A DNA stretch of 64,000 nt. It comes from Streptomyces sp. SJL17-4 (lineage in GTDB: Bacteria; Actinomycetota; Actinomycetes; Streptomycetales; Streptomycetaceae). This document shows, in pieces, positions 33,506 to 41,352 of this stretch (position 1 is its first letter; every line of letters starts with the position of its first letter). The notes beneath the pieces are model-generated. The model ran no database searches. It was given only the letters and a program-made list of their open reading frames with translations, and was not told where the DNA came from. The stretch lies in the NCBI RefSeq assembly GCF_036826855.1, contig NZ_CP104578.1, forward strand, positions 4,127,501 to 4,191,500, written 5' to 3'. Made by a program: the position numbers and the translations under genes.

Positions 33506-34348
33506 TCACACCTCCTCGCGTTCCCCCGTACGGCTCCCCCGCCTTGCCCGCAGCGCGAGCACCAGCGCCACCACGGCCACCACCGCGACGAGCAGCGCCC
33601 AGTCCGGGACCGCCCGGCCGAGCGAGGACACCCGCTGCTCCACCGCGAACGAGTCGTCCACCGACAGCAGACCCGGCAGCGCGGTCGTCCCGTCGAAGAC
33701 CAGGAAGAGCGTGCCGAGAGCCACGAAGAACAGGCCCGAGAGCAGCGACGTCGAGTGGAGCGTGAGCCGGCCCACCCGGAGCGGCCGGCCGCGCAGCCAG
33801 GACCGCCGGCCCAGGTCGTACCGCTCCCAGAGCAGCGCGAGCACGAACAGCGGAACGGCCATGCCGAGCGCGTACACGGCGAGGAGCAGCCCCCCGTACG
33901 CCGGGCTGCCGCTCAGCGCCGCCACCGTCAGGACGCTGCCGAGGATCGGGCCCGCGCAGAAGCCCGCGAGGCCGTAGACCAGGCCGAGGGCGTAGACGGA
34001 GAGCGCGGACGTGGGCCGGATGCGGCCGCTCGCCTCGGCGATCCGCCGGGAGGCGAAGCCCAGGCCGAGGATCTGGAGGACGCCGAGGCCGATGATCAGC
34101 CAGCCGCCGACGGTGACCAGCAGGTCCCGGTGGCCGTAGAAGAGGCGGCCCGCGAAGGAGCCGGCCGCGCCGAGCGGGACGAGGGTGGTGGCCAGCCCCG
34201 CGTAGAGGATGCCGGTCCTGGCCACCAGCTTCGCGCGCGTGTCGATCGAATACGCGAAGAAGGCCGGCAGGAGCAGGGCGCTGCACGGGCTGAGCAGGGC
34301 GAGCAGCCCGCCGAGGAAGGCCGCGAAATAGCCGATGCCGGAGGTCAC
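33506..34348 (-). CDS. CcdA/DsbD-like thiol-disulfide membrane transporter
   Basis: Integral membrane protein of 280 residues with about six core helices. It carries electrons across the membrane to extracytoplasmic thioredoxin-like proteins. The two conserved Cys in the core helices are seen as LLSPCSALLLPAF (residue 22) and GLAGFCAGPILGS (about 135). GTG 34348 overlaps the stop of the DsbA-like gene in a GTGA arrangement, so the two are coupled, and the DsbA-like protein is the probable partner. A C-terminal extra hydrophobic helix (about 250-270) is followed by a basic tail. Confidence 0.9.
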   Translation of the reverse strand: MTSGIGYFAAFLGGLLALLSPCSALLLPAFFAYSIDTRAKLVARTGILYAGLATTLVPLGAAGSFAGRLFYGHRDLLVTVGGWLIIGLGVLQILGLGFASRRIAEASGRIRPTSALSVYALGLVYGLAGFCAGPILGSVLTVAALSGSPAYGGLLLAVYALGMAVPLFVLALLWERYDLGRRSWLRGRPLRVGRLTLHSTSLLSGLFFVALGTLFLVFDGTTALPGLLSVDDSFAVEQRVSSLGRAVPDWALLVAVVAVVALVLALRARRGSRTGEREEV

Positions 34349-35214
34349 TGCCCGGCACCGGTCTCGGCGGCCTCGCCCGACGCGCCCGACGCGGACGGCT
34401 CCGACGGCTTCGGCGACTTCGGCGACTTCGGCGACTTCGGCGACTTCGCCTTCGCCTTCGCCGCCTTGGCCGCCGCCTCGATCGTCTCCGTGAACGTCTC
34501 CAGCGGCTGCGCGCCCGCGATGGGCCGGCCGTTGATCAGGAACGAGGGGGTGGAGGTGGCGCCGAGGGAGTAGCCCTGCTCCTGGTCCGCGCTCACGGCC
34601 GCGCGGGCCGCCGCCCCCTCGCTGTCCTTCGCGAACCGGGCCGCGTCGGGGACGCCCGCCTCCTTCGCCAGGGCCGCGATCCGGTCCTTGCCGAAGCCCT
34701 TCTCCTTGGCGCCCTCCGCGTAGGCGGCCTTGTGGAACTCCCAGAACCGGCCCTGCTGCCCGGCGGCCCAGGACGCGCGGGCGACCGCCTCGGACTCCTC
34801 GCCGAAGATCGGGAAGTTCCGCCACTCGATGCGCAGGGTGCCGTTGTCGACGTACTTCTTCACCAGCACCGGCTCGGTGTCCCGGGCGAACTTCCCGCAG
34901 TAGCCGCATTTGAAGTCGGCGTACTCGATGAGCACGACGGGCGCGTCGGCGCGGCCGAGGGCGAGCTTGTCGGAGGCGTCGCGGCGGGCGTACGCCTCCA
35001 GTTCGGCGTAGACACCGGCGGACGGGTCGGCGGACACCTCGGCGACGGAGGAGGAACCGGCGGCGCCGGGGGACGCGGGCCGGGTGGCGGTGTACGAGAC
35101 GACGCCGAGCAGCACGGCGGCGAGGGCCACCCCGGAGACGACGACGATCGGCTTGGACTTGGACTTGGGCTTGGGCTTGGACTTGGGCTTGGACTTGGAC
35201 TTGGGCTTGGACAT
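34345..35214 (-). CDS. DsbA-family thiol-disulfide oxidoreductase, membrane-anchored
   Basis: Extracytoplasmic disulfide oxidoreductase of 289 residues. The first 22 residues are a Lys/Ser/Pro repeat, a strongly positive cytoplasmic end. A transmembrane anchor follows (about 23-45), then the thioredoxin-like domain with active site CGYC (residues 103-106). The cis-Pro loop is TSTPSFLINGR. The tail after about residue 250 is Ala/Lys-rich and contains four SPK repeats. It is followed by the overlapping ccdA-like gene and preceded by a small membrane protein gene, forming a redox operon. Confidence 0.9.
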   Translation of the reverse strand: MSKPKSKSKPKSKPKPKSKSKPIVVVSGVALAAVLLGVVSYTATRPASPGAAGSSSVAEVSADPSAGVYAELEAYARRDASDKLALGRADAPVVLIEYADFKCGYCGKFARDTEPVLVKKYVDNGTLRIEWRNFPIFGEESEAVARASWAAGQQGRFWEFHKAAYAEGAKEKGFGKDRIAALAKEAGVPDAARFAKDSEGAAARAAVSADQEQGYSLGATSTPSFLINGRPIAGAQPLETFTETIEAAAKAAKAKAKSPKSPKSPKSPKPSEPSASGASGEAAETGAGQ

Positions 35215-35280
35215 GCGGAAGCGCTCCTGAGGAGAAAGAGGAGAAAAGGGGGATGAGGACGGCGGAGGACGGCCGTCCGT

Positions 35281-35631
35281 CTAGACCCTCAGGACCGACA
35301 GCTCCACGGGAGACAGGGGTACGCGCGCGGGTGGCTCCCGTCCCGCCGACACGCCCCGGCTGGGCGAATGCTGTTCCCGGACCCGGCACGGGGTCCGGTC
35401 GGCGGCCAGGGCCGGCAGCAGTTCGGCGAAGCCGTGCGCGCGTGGGGGTACGACGGGACCGGCGGCCCCTTCGTCGACGGGGTGGCCCGGGTCGCAGCCG
35501 GGGACGGCGGCGCCCAGGACGACCGGGGCCGTCCCCGCGGGGGTGACCGTCGTCGCACCGCACACCAGGAGTCCCAGGACCATCGCCACGAGCGCGGCCA
35601 ACGCCACCGGCACGCGGGTGGTGCGGAACAT
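35281..35631 (-). CDS. Small secreted or membrane protein, first gene of the redox operon
   Basis: A 116-residue protein beginning MFRTTRVPVALAALVAMVLG, a clear signal or anchor helix, then a Cys-containing hydrophilic part. Cysteines occur in LVCGATT, PGCDPG and TPCRVR. The ATG has GGAGAGG six bases upstream. I do not recognise the family. Its position directly upstream of DsbA- and CcdA-like genes on the same strand suggests a thiol-related extracytoplasmic role, which is inference. It could still be a chance frame, as a longer shadow frame covers the same codons. Confidence 0.5.
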   Translation of the reverse strand: MFRTTRVPVALAALVAMVLGLLVCGATTVTPAGTAPVVLGAAVPGCDPGHPVDEGAAGPVVPPRAHGFAELLPALAADRTPCRVREQHSPSRGVSAGREPPARVPLSPVELSVLRV

Positions 35632-35736
35632 GCGAAACCTCTCCGGTCCGGTCGACGTGTCCGAAATAGTACGCACCTCGTGGTCCAGGAAATCGGTTCG
35701 CCGCTTCTCGGCCGCAGGTGCGATCCTGGACTCCGT

Positions 35737-38700
35737 ATGTCTACTTCCTTCGCCGCCCTCCAGTCCGTCCTGGCCGAGGTCTCGCTGCGGGACTCCCACC
35801 GGCTCGGCCGCCGTCTCGAAGGCGCCCGCCGCATCCGCAAGCCCGAGGCCCGCGCGGCCGTCCTGGACGAGATCGCCGTCGAGGCGGCCAAGGCCAAGGA
35901 GCGCGTCGACGGGCGCGCCTCCCGCGTGCCCGCGGTCACGTATCCCGAGCAGCTGCCCGTCTCGCAGAAGAAGGACGAGATCCTGGAGGCGATACGCGAC
36001 CACCAGGTCGTGATCGTCGCCGGTGAGACGGGTTCGGGAAAGACCACCCAGATCCCGAAGATCTGCCTGGAGCTCGGCCGGGGCGTCCGGGGCATGATCG
36101 GGCACACCCAGCCCCGCCGGATCGCGGCCCGCACGGTGGCCGAGCGGGTCGCCGAGGAGCTGAGGACCCCGCTCGGCGAGGCCGTCGGCTGGAAGGTCCG
36201 CTTCACCGACCAGGTGAACCCCGACGCGACCTTCGTGAAGCTGATGACGGACGGCATCCTGCTCGCCGAGATCCAGACGGACCGCGAGCTGCGCGCCTAC
36301 GACACGATCATCATCGACGAGGCCCACGAGCGGTCCCTCAACATCGACTTCCTGCTCGGCTATCTGGCCCAGCTGCTCCCGAAGCGCCCCGACCTCAAGG
36401 TCGTGATCACCTCGGCGACCATCGACCCGGAGCGTTTCTCCCGCCACTTCGGCGACGCCCCGATCGTCGAGGTCTCCGGCCGTACGTATCCGGTCGAGGT
36501 CCGCTACCGCCCCCTCCTGGAGGAGGACTCCGAGGAGAGCGACCGCGACCAGATCACCGCGATCTGCGAGGCCGTCGACGAGCTCCAGTCCGAGGGTCCC
36601 GGCGACGTCCTGGTCTTCCTCTCGGGCGAGCGCGAGATCCGTGACACCGCGGACGCGCTCCTCAAGCGGCAGCTGCGCAACACCGAGGTCCTCCCGCTCT
36701 ACGCCCGGCTGAGCCACGCCGAGCAGCACCGGGTCTTCCAGGCGCACTCCGGCCGCCGGATCGTCCTCGCGACGAACGTCGCCGAGACGTCCCTGACCGT
36801 CCCCGGCATCAAGTACGTGGTCGATCCGGGCACCGCCCGCATCTCCCGCTACTCGCACCGGACCAAGGTGCAGCGGCTGCCGATCGAGCCGGTCAGCCAG
36901 GCCAGCGCCAACCAGCGCAAGGGCCGCTGCGGCCGTACGTCCGACGGCATCTGCATCCGGCTGTACTCGGAGGACGACTTCCTCTCACGGCCGGAGTTCA
37001 CGGACGCCGAGATCCTCCGTACGAACCTGGCTTCCGTCATCCTCCAGATGACCGCGGCCGGCCTCGGCGAGATCGAGAAGTTCCCCTTCATCGACCCGCC
37101 GGACCACCGGAACATCCGGGACGGCGTGCAGCTCCTCCAGGAGCTGGGCGCGATCGACCCGACGGAGAAGGATCCGAAGAAGCGGCTGACGCAGCAGGGG
37201 CGGAAGCTCTCCCAGCTGCCCGTCGACCCGCGGCTCGCCCGGATGGTCCTGGAGGCCGACAAGAACGGCTGCGTCCGCGAGGTCATGGTGATCGCGGCCG
37301 CCCTCTCCATCCAGGACCCGCGCGAGCGGCCGGCGGAGAAGCAGGCGCAGGCCGATCAGCAGCACGCCCGGTTCAAGGACGAGACGAGCGACTTCCTCGC
37401 CTTCCTGAACATGTGGCGGTACATCCGTGAGCAGCAGAAGGAGCGGGGTTCCAGCTCCTTCCGCCGGATGTGCAAGCAGGAGTACCTGAACTTCCTGCGC
37501 ATCCGCGAGTGGCAGGACATCTACGCGCAGCTGCGGACGGTCGCGAAGCAGCTGGGCATCCATGTGAACGAGGAGGACGCGCCGGAGCAGTCCGTCCACA
37601 TCTCGCTCCTCGCGGGTCTCCTCAGCCACATCGGCATGAAGGACGTGAAGGACGGCGCGAAGAACGACTACCTGGGCGCCCGCAGCGCCAAGTTCGCGAT
37701 CTTCCCCGGTTCCGCGCTCTTCAAGAAGCCCCCGCGCTTCGTCATGTCCGCCGAGCTGGTGGAGACCTCGCGCCTCTGGGCCCGGGTCAACGCGCGCGTG
37801 GAGCCCGAGTGGATCGAGCCGCTCGCCCAGCACCTGGTGAAGAAGACGTACAGCGAGCCGCACTGGGAGAAGGACCAGGCGGCCGTGATGGCCTTCGAGA
37901 AGGTGACGCTGTACGGCGTCCCGATCATCGCCGACCGCAAGGTCAACTACGGCCGGATCGACCCCGAGGTCTCCCGCGACCTGTTCATCAGGAACGCGCT
38001 GGTCGAGGGCGACTGGCGGACCCACCACAAGTTCTTCGCGGACAACCGCAAGCTCCTCACCGAGGTCGAGGAGCTGGAACACCGCGCGCGGCGCCGGGAC
38101 ATCCTGGTCGACGACGAGACGCTCTTCGACTTCTACGACAAGCGCGTCCCCGAACACGTCGTGTCCGGAGCCCACTTCGACTCCTGGTGGAAGCACAAGC
38201 GCCACGAGGAACCCGAGTTCCTCGACTTCGAGCGCGAGATGCTCATCAACGAGAAGGCCGCCGGGGTCACCAAGGACGACTATCCGGACTCCTGGCGGCA
38301 GGGTCCGCTGAAGTTCCGGGTGACGTACCAGTTCGAGCCCGGCGCGGACGCCGACGGCGTGACCGTCCACGTCCCTCTCCAGGTGCTCAACCAGGTGACG
38401 GACGAGGGCTTCGAGTGGCAGATCCCGGGTCTGCGGGCTGAGGTTGTCACCGAGCTGATCCGCTCCCTGCCGAAGCCGATCCGCCGGCACTACGTGCCCG
38501 CGCCGAACTTCGCGAGCCGCTTCCTGGACGTCGTCGTGCCCGTGCAGGAGCCGCTGGACGGCGCGCTCGCCCGCGAGCTGCAGCGGATGGTCGGGGTGCC
38601 GGTGACGGCCGAGGACTTCGACTGGGCGAAGGTCCCCGAGCACCTCAAGGTGACGTTCCGGATCGTCGACGAGCGGCGCAGGAAGCTCGCCGAGGACAAG

Positions 38701-39675
38701 GACCTGGAGACGCTGCGGCTGAAGCTGCGCCCGAAGGCCCGTAAGGCCCTCTCCCAGGCCGCTGCGGCGGCCACCGGGGGTCCGGACGGCTCCGGGCCCT
38801 CGCTGGAGCGCACGGGGCTCACGGACTGGACGATCGGGACGCTGACGAAGGTCTTCGAGACCAAGAGGGGCGGGCAGCCGGTCAAGGCGTACCCGGCGCT
38901 GGTGGACGAGGGCGCGACCGTCGCCGTACGGCTCTTCGACACGGAGGCCGAGCAGCAGCTCGCGATGTGGCGGGGCACCCGGAAGCTGATCATGCTGAAC
39001 ATCCCGGTGAACCCGGCGAAGTTCGCCTCGGACAAGCTGACCAACCAGCAGAAGCTGGCCCTGTCGTCGAACCCGCACGGCTCGATCCAGGCCCTCTTCG
39101 ACGACTGCGCCACCGCGGCGGCCGACAAGCTGATCGCGGAGCACGGCGGTCCGGCGTGGGACGAGGAGTCGTTCCGGAAGCTGTACGACAAGGTCCGCGC
39201 GGACCTCGTGGACACGACCGTGCGGACGGTGGGCCAGGTCCAGCAGATCCTGGCGGCCTGGCAGGCGTGCGAGCGCCGGCTGAAGTCGACGAACAGCCTG
39301 GCGCTGATCAACAACCTGACCGACGTGCGCGCCCAGCTGGCGTGGCTGATGCCGGCCGGTTTCGTCACCCGTACGGGTCTGAGGCGGCTCCCGGACCTGA
39401 TGCGCTATCTGGTGGCGGTGGACCGGCGGCTCCAGCAGATGCCGACCGGGGTCCAGCGGGACACCACCCGGATGGAGAAGGTCCAGGAGATGCTCGACGA
39501 GTACGCCTGGCTGCTCGAACAGCTCCCCAAGGGCCGCCCGGTGCCGTCCGAGGTCACCGACATCCGCTGGATGATCGAGGAGCTGCGGGTGAGCTACTTC
39601 GCCCATGCGCTCGGCACGGCGCACCCCGTCTCGGACAAGCGGATCGTGAAGGCGATCGACGCGGCCGCCCCGTAG
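35737..39675 (+). CDS. hrpA: ATP-dependent RNA helicase HrpA
   Basis: DEAH-box 3'-5' helicase of 1312 residues, the full length expected of HrpA. Motifs in order: Walker A GETGSGKT, TQPRRIAART, DEAH (IIIDEAHERSL), SAT (VITSATID), VLVFLSGEREI, TNVAETSLT and motif VI QRKGRCGR. Helicase-associated and OB-fold regions follow, then the HrpA-specific C-terminal DUF3418 region (about 700-1300). In other bacteria HrpA rescues stalled translation complexes. ATG 35737 begins MSTSFAALQ; the open frame upstream is longer but overlaps the divergent redox operon. No operon partners. Confidence 0.95.
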   Translation: MSTSFAALQSVLAEVSLRDSHRLGRRLEGARRIRKPEARAAVLDEIAVEAAKAKERVDGRASRVPAVTYPEQLPVSQKKDEILEAIRDHQVVIVAGETGSGKTTQIPKICLELGRGVRGMIGHTQPRRIAARTVAERVAEELRTPLGEAVGWKVRFTDQVNPDATFVKLMTDGILLAEIQTDRELRAYDTIIIDEAHERSLNIDFLLGYLAQLLPKRPDLKVVITSATIDPERFSRHFGDAPIVEVSGRTYPVEVRYRPLLEEDSEESDRDQITAICEAVDELQSEGPGDVLVFLSGEREIRDTADALLKRQLRNTEVLPLYARLSHAEQHRVFQAHSGRRIVLATNVAETSLTVPGIKYVVDPGTARISRYSHRTKVQRLPIEPVSQASANQRKGRCGRTSDGICIRLYSEDDFLSRPEFTDAEILRTNLASVILQMTAAGLGEIEKFPFIDPPDHRNIRDGVQLLQELGAIDPTEKDPKKRLTQQGRKLSQLPVDPRLARMVLEADKNGCVREVMVIAAALSIQDPRERPAEKQAQADQQHARFKDETSDFLAFLNMWRYIREQQKERGSSSFRRMCKQEYLNFLRIREWQDIYAQLRTVAKQLGIHVNEEDAPEQSVHISLLAGLLSHIGMKDVKDGAKNDYLGARSAKFAIFPGSALFKKPPRFVMSAELVETSRLWARVNARVEPEWIEPLAQHLVKKTYSEPHWEKDQAAVMAFEKVTLYGVPIIADRKVNYGRIDPEVSRDLFIRNALVEGDWRTHHKFFADNRKLLTEVEELEHRARRRDILVDDETLFDFYDKRVPEHVVSGAHFDSWWKHKRHEEPEFLDFEREMLINEKAAGVTKDDYPDSWRQGPLKFRVTYQFEPGADADGVTVHVPLQVLNQVTDEGFEWQIPGLRAEVVTELIRSLPKPIRRHYVPAPNFASRFLDVVVPVQEPLDGALARELQRMVGVPVTAEDFDWAKVPEHLKVTFRIVDERRRKLAEDKDLETLRLKLRPKARKALSQAAAAATGGPDGSGPSLERTGLTDWTIGTLTKVFETKRGGQPVKAYPALVDEGATVAVRLFDTEAEQQLAMWRGTRKLIMLNIPVNPAKFASDKLTNQQKLALSSNPHGSIQALFDDCATAAADKLIAEHGGPAWDEESFRKLYDKVRADLVDTTVRTVGQVQQILAAWQACERRLKSTNSLALINNLTDVRAQLAWLMPAGFVTRTGLRRLPDLMRYLVAVDRRLQQMPTGVQRDTTRMEKVQEMLDEYAWLLEQLPKGRPVPSEVTDIRWMIEELRVSYFAHALGTAHPVSDKRIVKAIDAAAP

Positions 39676-39696
39676 CGGGGTGTTGCCGTCGGTGAG

Positions 39697-39726
39697 TTCG
39701 ACCGGACCGCTGACCTGCTGTACAGT
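39697..39726 (+). promoter_or_regulatory. Promoter of the second tRNA-Asp gene
   Basis: TTCGAC and TACAGT with an 18-base spacer, matching the layout at 32937. The tRNA begins 36 bases after the -10 box. Confidence 0.6.
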
Positions 39727-39761
39727 CTCTCTCGCAGCCGCTTCTCAGGGGTTGCGACCAA

Positions 39762-39835
39762 GGTCCTGTGGAGCAGTTGGTTAGCTCGCCACCCTGTCAA
39801 GGTGGAGGTCGCGGGTTCAAGTCCCGTCAGGATCG
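39762..39835 (+). tRNA. tRNA-Asp (GUC), second copy
   Basis: Acceptor GGTCCTG with CAGGATC, anticodon GUC, discriminator G. 74 bases. It differs from the 33234 copy only in the acceptor stem. Confidence 0.96.
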
Positions 39836-39843
39836 CTTCCAGG

Positions 39844-39873
39844 AAAGGCCCGCATCGTGAGATGCGGGCCTTT
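39844..39873 (+). terminator. Terminator after the second tRNA-Asp
   Basis: AAAGGCCCGCATC-GTGA-GATGCGGGCCTTT hairpin followed by CTTTG; 13-bp stem, nine bases after the tRNA. Confidence 0.85.
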
Positions 39874-39962
39874 CTTTGTGTTCCCGTGTCTTGACGGGGC
39901 CACAGGCCCGCCGGTACCCCGGACATCAGGGATTCGGGGGCCCACACCGGAGGTGGTCGCGC

Positions 39963-40223
39963 ATGGCCGCGGCGTCCGCAGCACGGCACGAGACGAGAGC
40001 ACTGCTGCGCGCCCATCTGGCGGCCGCGTCGCGGTACGGACACCTCACCCGCCACTGCGTGGTCTGCCATCGCCTCCTGCGGCTCTCCATGGACCTTCCG
40101 GAGCTCTCGGAGCCCTCAGGCCTTCCGGAGCTCCCGGAGTCGGGGGAAGGGTCCGGGGAGCCGGCGGAAGGGCCCGAGGGGCCGGCGGACGACAGTGAGG
40201 ACGAAAGTCCCACCGACCCATGA
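39963..40223 (+). CDS. Small DUF6274-type protein next to bldC
   Basis: An 86-residue protein. The conserved part (about 1-45) reads ARHETRALLRAHLAAASRYGHLTRHC followed by VCHRLL, with CVVC as a possible metal or redox pair and nearby His. The rest is a Glu/Pro/Ser-rich disordered tail. ATG 39963 has GGAGGT at good spacing. Proteins of this type are found next to bldC in Streptomyces; no function is known. It converges with bldC across a 341-base gap. Confidence 0.7.
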   Translation: MAAASAARHETRALLRAHLAAASRYGHLTRHCVVCHRLLRLSMDLPELSEPSGLPELPESGEGSGEPAEGPEGPADDSEDESPTDP

Positions 40224-40286
40224 CCAACGGCGGGTTGAGGCCGTTCCGGGGAGTGGGAGGCTGTTCTTTGGCAAGAGTTCGCCAGT

Positions 40287-40300
40287 GTGACGGGAGTCAC
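40287..40300. promoter_or_regulatory. Candidate Crp site (GTG-N6-GNCAC)
   Basis: GTGACGGGAGTCAC fits the S. coelicolor Crp consensus GTG-N6-GNCAC and is itself an inverted repeat. It is not at an obvious promoter: the nearest gene starts are bldC, in the other direction, and the DUF6274 gene, already ended. Confidence 0.35.
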
Positions 40301-40301
40301 T

Positions 40302-40324
40302 GAAGCAGTTTCAGAAACCGCTTC
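40302..40324. promoter_or_regulatory. 23-bp near-perfect palindrome
   Basis: GAAGCAGTTT and AAACCGCTTC flank a central CAG with a single mismatch. The form suits a dimeric repressor. It lies two bases from the Crp-like site and 27 bases upstream of an AT-rich TTTAATAT stretch, so it could control an unrecognised transcript. Confidence 0.45.
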
Positions 40325-40396
40325 ACTTACACCCTCCCTACACGGGCCCGATTTAATATGTGCAATTGCACCGCCCTCCGAAGAGTGACGCCGGGC

Positions 40397-40439
40397 ACAA
40401 AAGAAGATCGCGCCAGACCCGGCGGAGTCCAGCGCGATC
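40397..40439 (-). terminator. Terminator of bldC
   Basis: On the minus strand an 8-bp GATCGCGC stem with inner pairing is followed by TTCTTTTG, about 125 bases beyond the bldC stop. Confidence 0.6.
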
Positions 40440-40564
40440 GATGACGAAGGCCTGTTGGGGCAGGAATCCGTCGGCAGAGCTAGGTGTGGGCGACCGGATT
40501 GGGGGATCCGGACAGGCCCGGTGTTACGGGGTACTGCGGGGTACTACGGGGTGTTTGCGCGACC

Positions 40565-40771
40565 TCAGGCCTCGCTGCGCTGCTGCGGAATACCCGCCAG
40601 CAGAGCGCGAACCTCAGCTTCGCGGTACCGGCGATGCCCACCCAGGGTGCGGATGGACGTGAGCTTCCCGGCCTTCGCCCAACGGGTCACCGTCTTCGGG
40701 TCCACGCGGAACATCGTGGCAACCTCGGCAGGGGTCAGCAGCGGCTCGGCATCAGGGGTGCGAGCGGTCAT
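40565..40771 (-). CDS. bldC: BldC, MerR-like developmental DNA-binding protein
   Basis: A 68-residue protein made almost only of a winged helix-turn-helix: LLTPAEVATMFRVDPKTVTRWAKAGKL, then RTLGGHRRYREAEV as the wing. BldC binds head-to-tail on direct repeats and holds back entry into Streptomyces development. The size, sequence and neighbourhood (vdh, the hypothetical at 41353) identify it. It starts at ATG 40771 after GAGGAGG. The leader has an inverted repeat and the upstream gap is long (581 bases), suggesting complex control. Confidence 0.97.
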   Translation of the reverse strand: MTARTPDAEPLLTPAEVATMFRVDPKTVTRWAKAGKLTSIRTLGGHRRYREAEVRALLAGIPQQRSEA

Positions 40772-41352
40772 GAGCGGCCTCCTCGGGAGAACCGAACCTT
40801 CTCGGTTCTTTCCTCTAAATTCTGCACCTTGACCCGCGTTGCCCGAAATGGCAGAAGCGGGCCGAGTCGGTTATAGGACGAACGGCTTGTCCTCGGCACT
40901 ACAACTACACCATCCGTCCAGCCACGTCGGCCAAACCGATGGAATTGCCCTCGCAGGTGTTCATCAGCGGCGGAAGTCGATGGACCATGCCATAACGGAC
41001 AGTCACGCCACTGTGACGATCAGTCACAGAGCGATCAGGAGTCCTCAGACCCCCCATAGAGTGCAATGCTGAGCGTTCCGCCCATAGATGGACGGAAGGA
41101 ACCCTCCCCGGACTCCTTGTCCTATTTTGGCACGAGGGTGGGCGATGGGCGCAAGGGTGCGTTACGTGCTGTCCGTCACGCTTGAGCCAAAGGCCCGGAT
41201 CGGGACCAACGTCCCCGCCCGGCGGGTGCCGAAGGACCCGACACCCCCGGCAATCAAAACCGGGCAGGCGGTATCCGGACAGCCCTGAAGATCATTTACA
41301 CCCGTCGGACATGTCTTGTCGATACCGACCTGACGAAGATGCCCGACTGATG
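40772..41352. promoter_or_regulatory. Large regulatory gap upstream of bldC
   Basis: 581 bases with no supported gene; small frames here lack ribosome sites. A 7-bp inverted repeat (GAACCGA-ACCTTC-TCGGTTC) at 40789-40808 lies in the bldC leader and forms a hairpin. Around 40998-41030 GTCAC/GTGAC half-sites alternate three times. AT-rich spots (TATAAC on the minus strand near 40875; GAATTTAG near 40815) are candidate -10 elements. The size exceeds what a single promoter needs. Confidence 0.5.

Larger units (their letters stand above)
40224..40564. other. Gap between the DUF6274 gene and bldC with several palindromes
   Basis: No gene is supported. It holds a Crp-like site (40287-40300), a 23-bp near-palindrome (40302-40324), a perfect 12-bp palindrome (40360-40371) beside an AT-rich stretch, and the bldC terminator. 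Three GGGGTACT-like 10-base repeats lie at about 40527-40555. The only + strand frame starting here that could be a peptide (28 codons from 40358) lacks a ribosome site. Confidence 0.5.

Noticed and set aside
36985..39624. 879-codon frame on the minus strand
   Set aside because: Shadow of hrpA on the other strand; no ribosome site and no recognisable domain.
40526..40555. GGGGTACT repeats as an operator
   Set aside because: Only about three short copies, at the end of bldC rather than at a promoter, so probably chance.
40839..41072. 77-codon + strand frame upstream of bldC
   Set aside because: No ribosome site, no family resemblance, and it covers promoter-like sequence.
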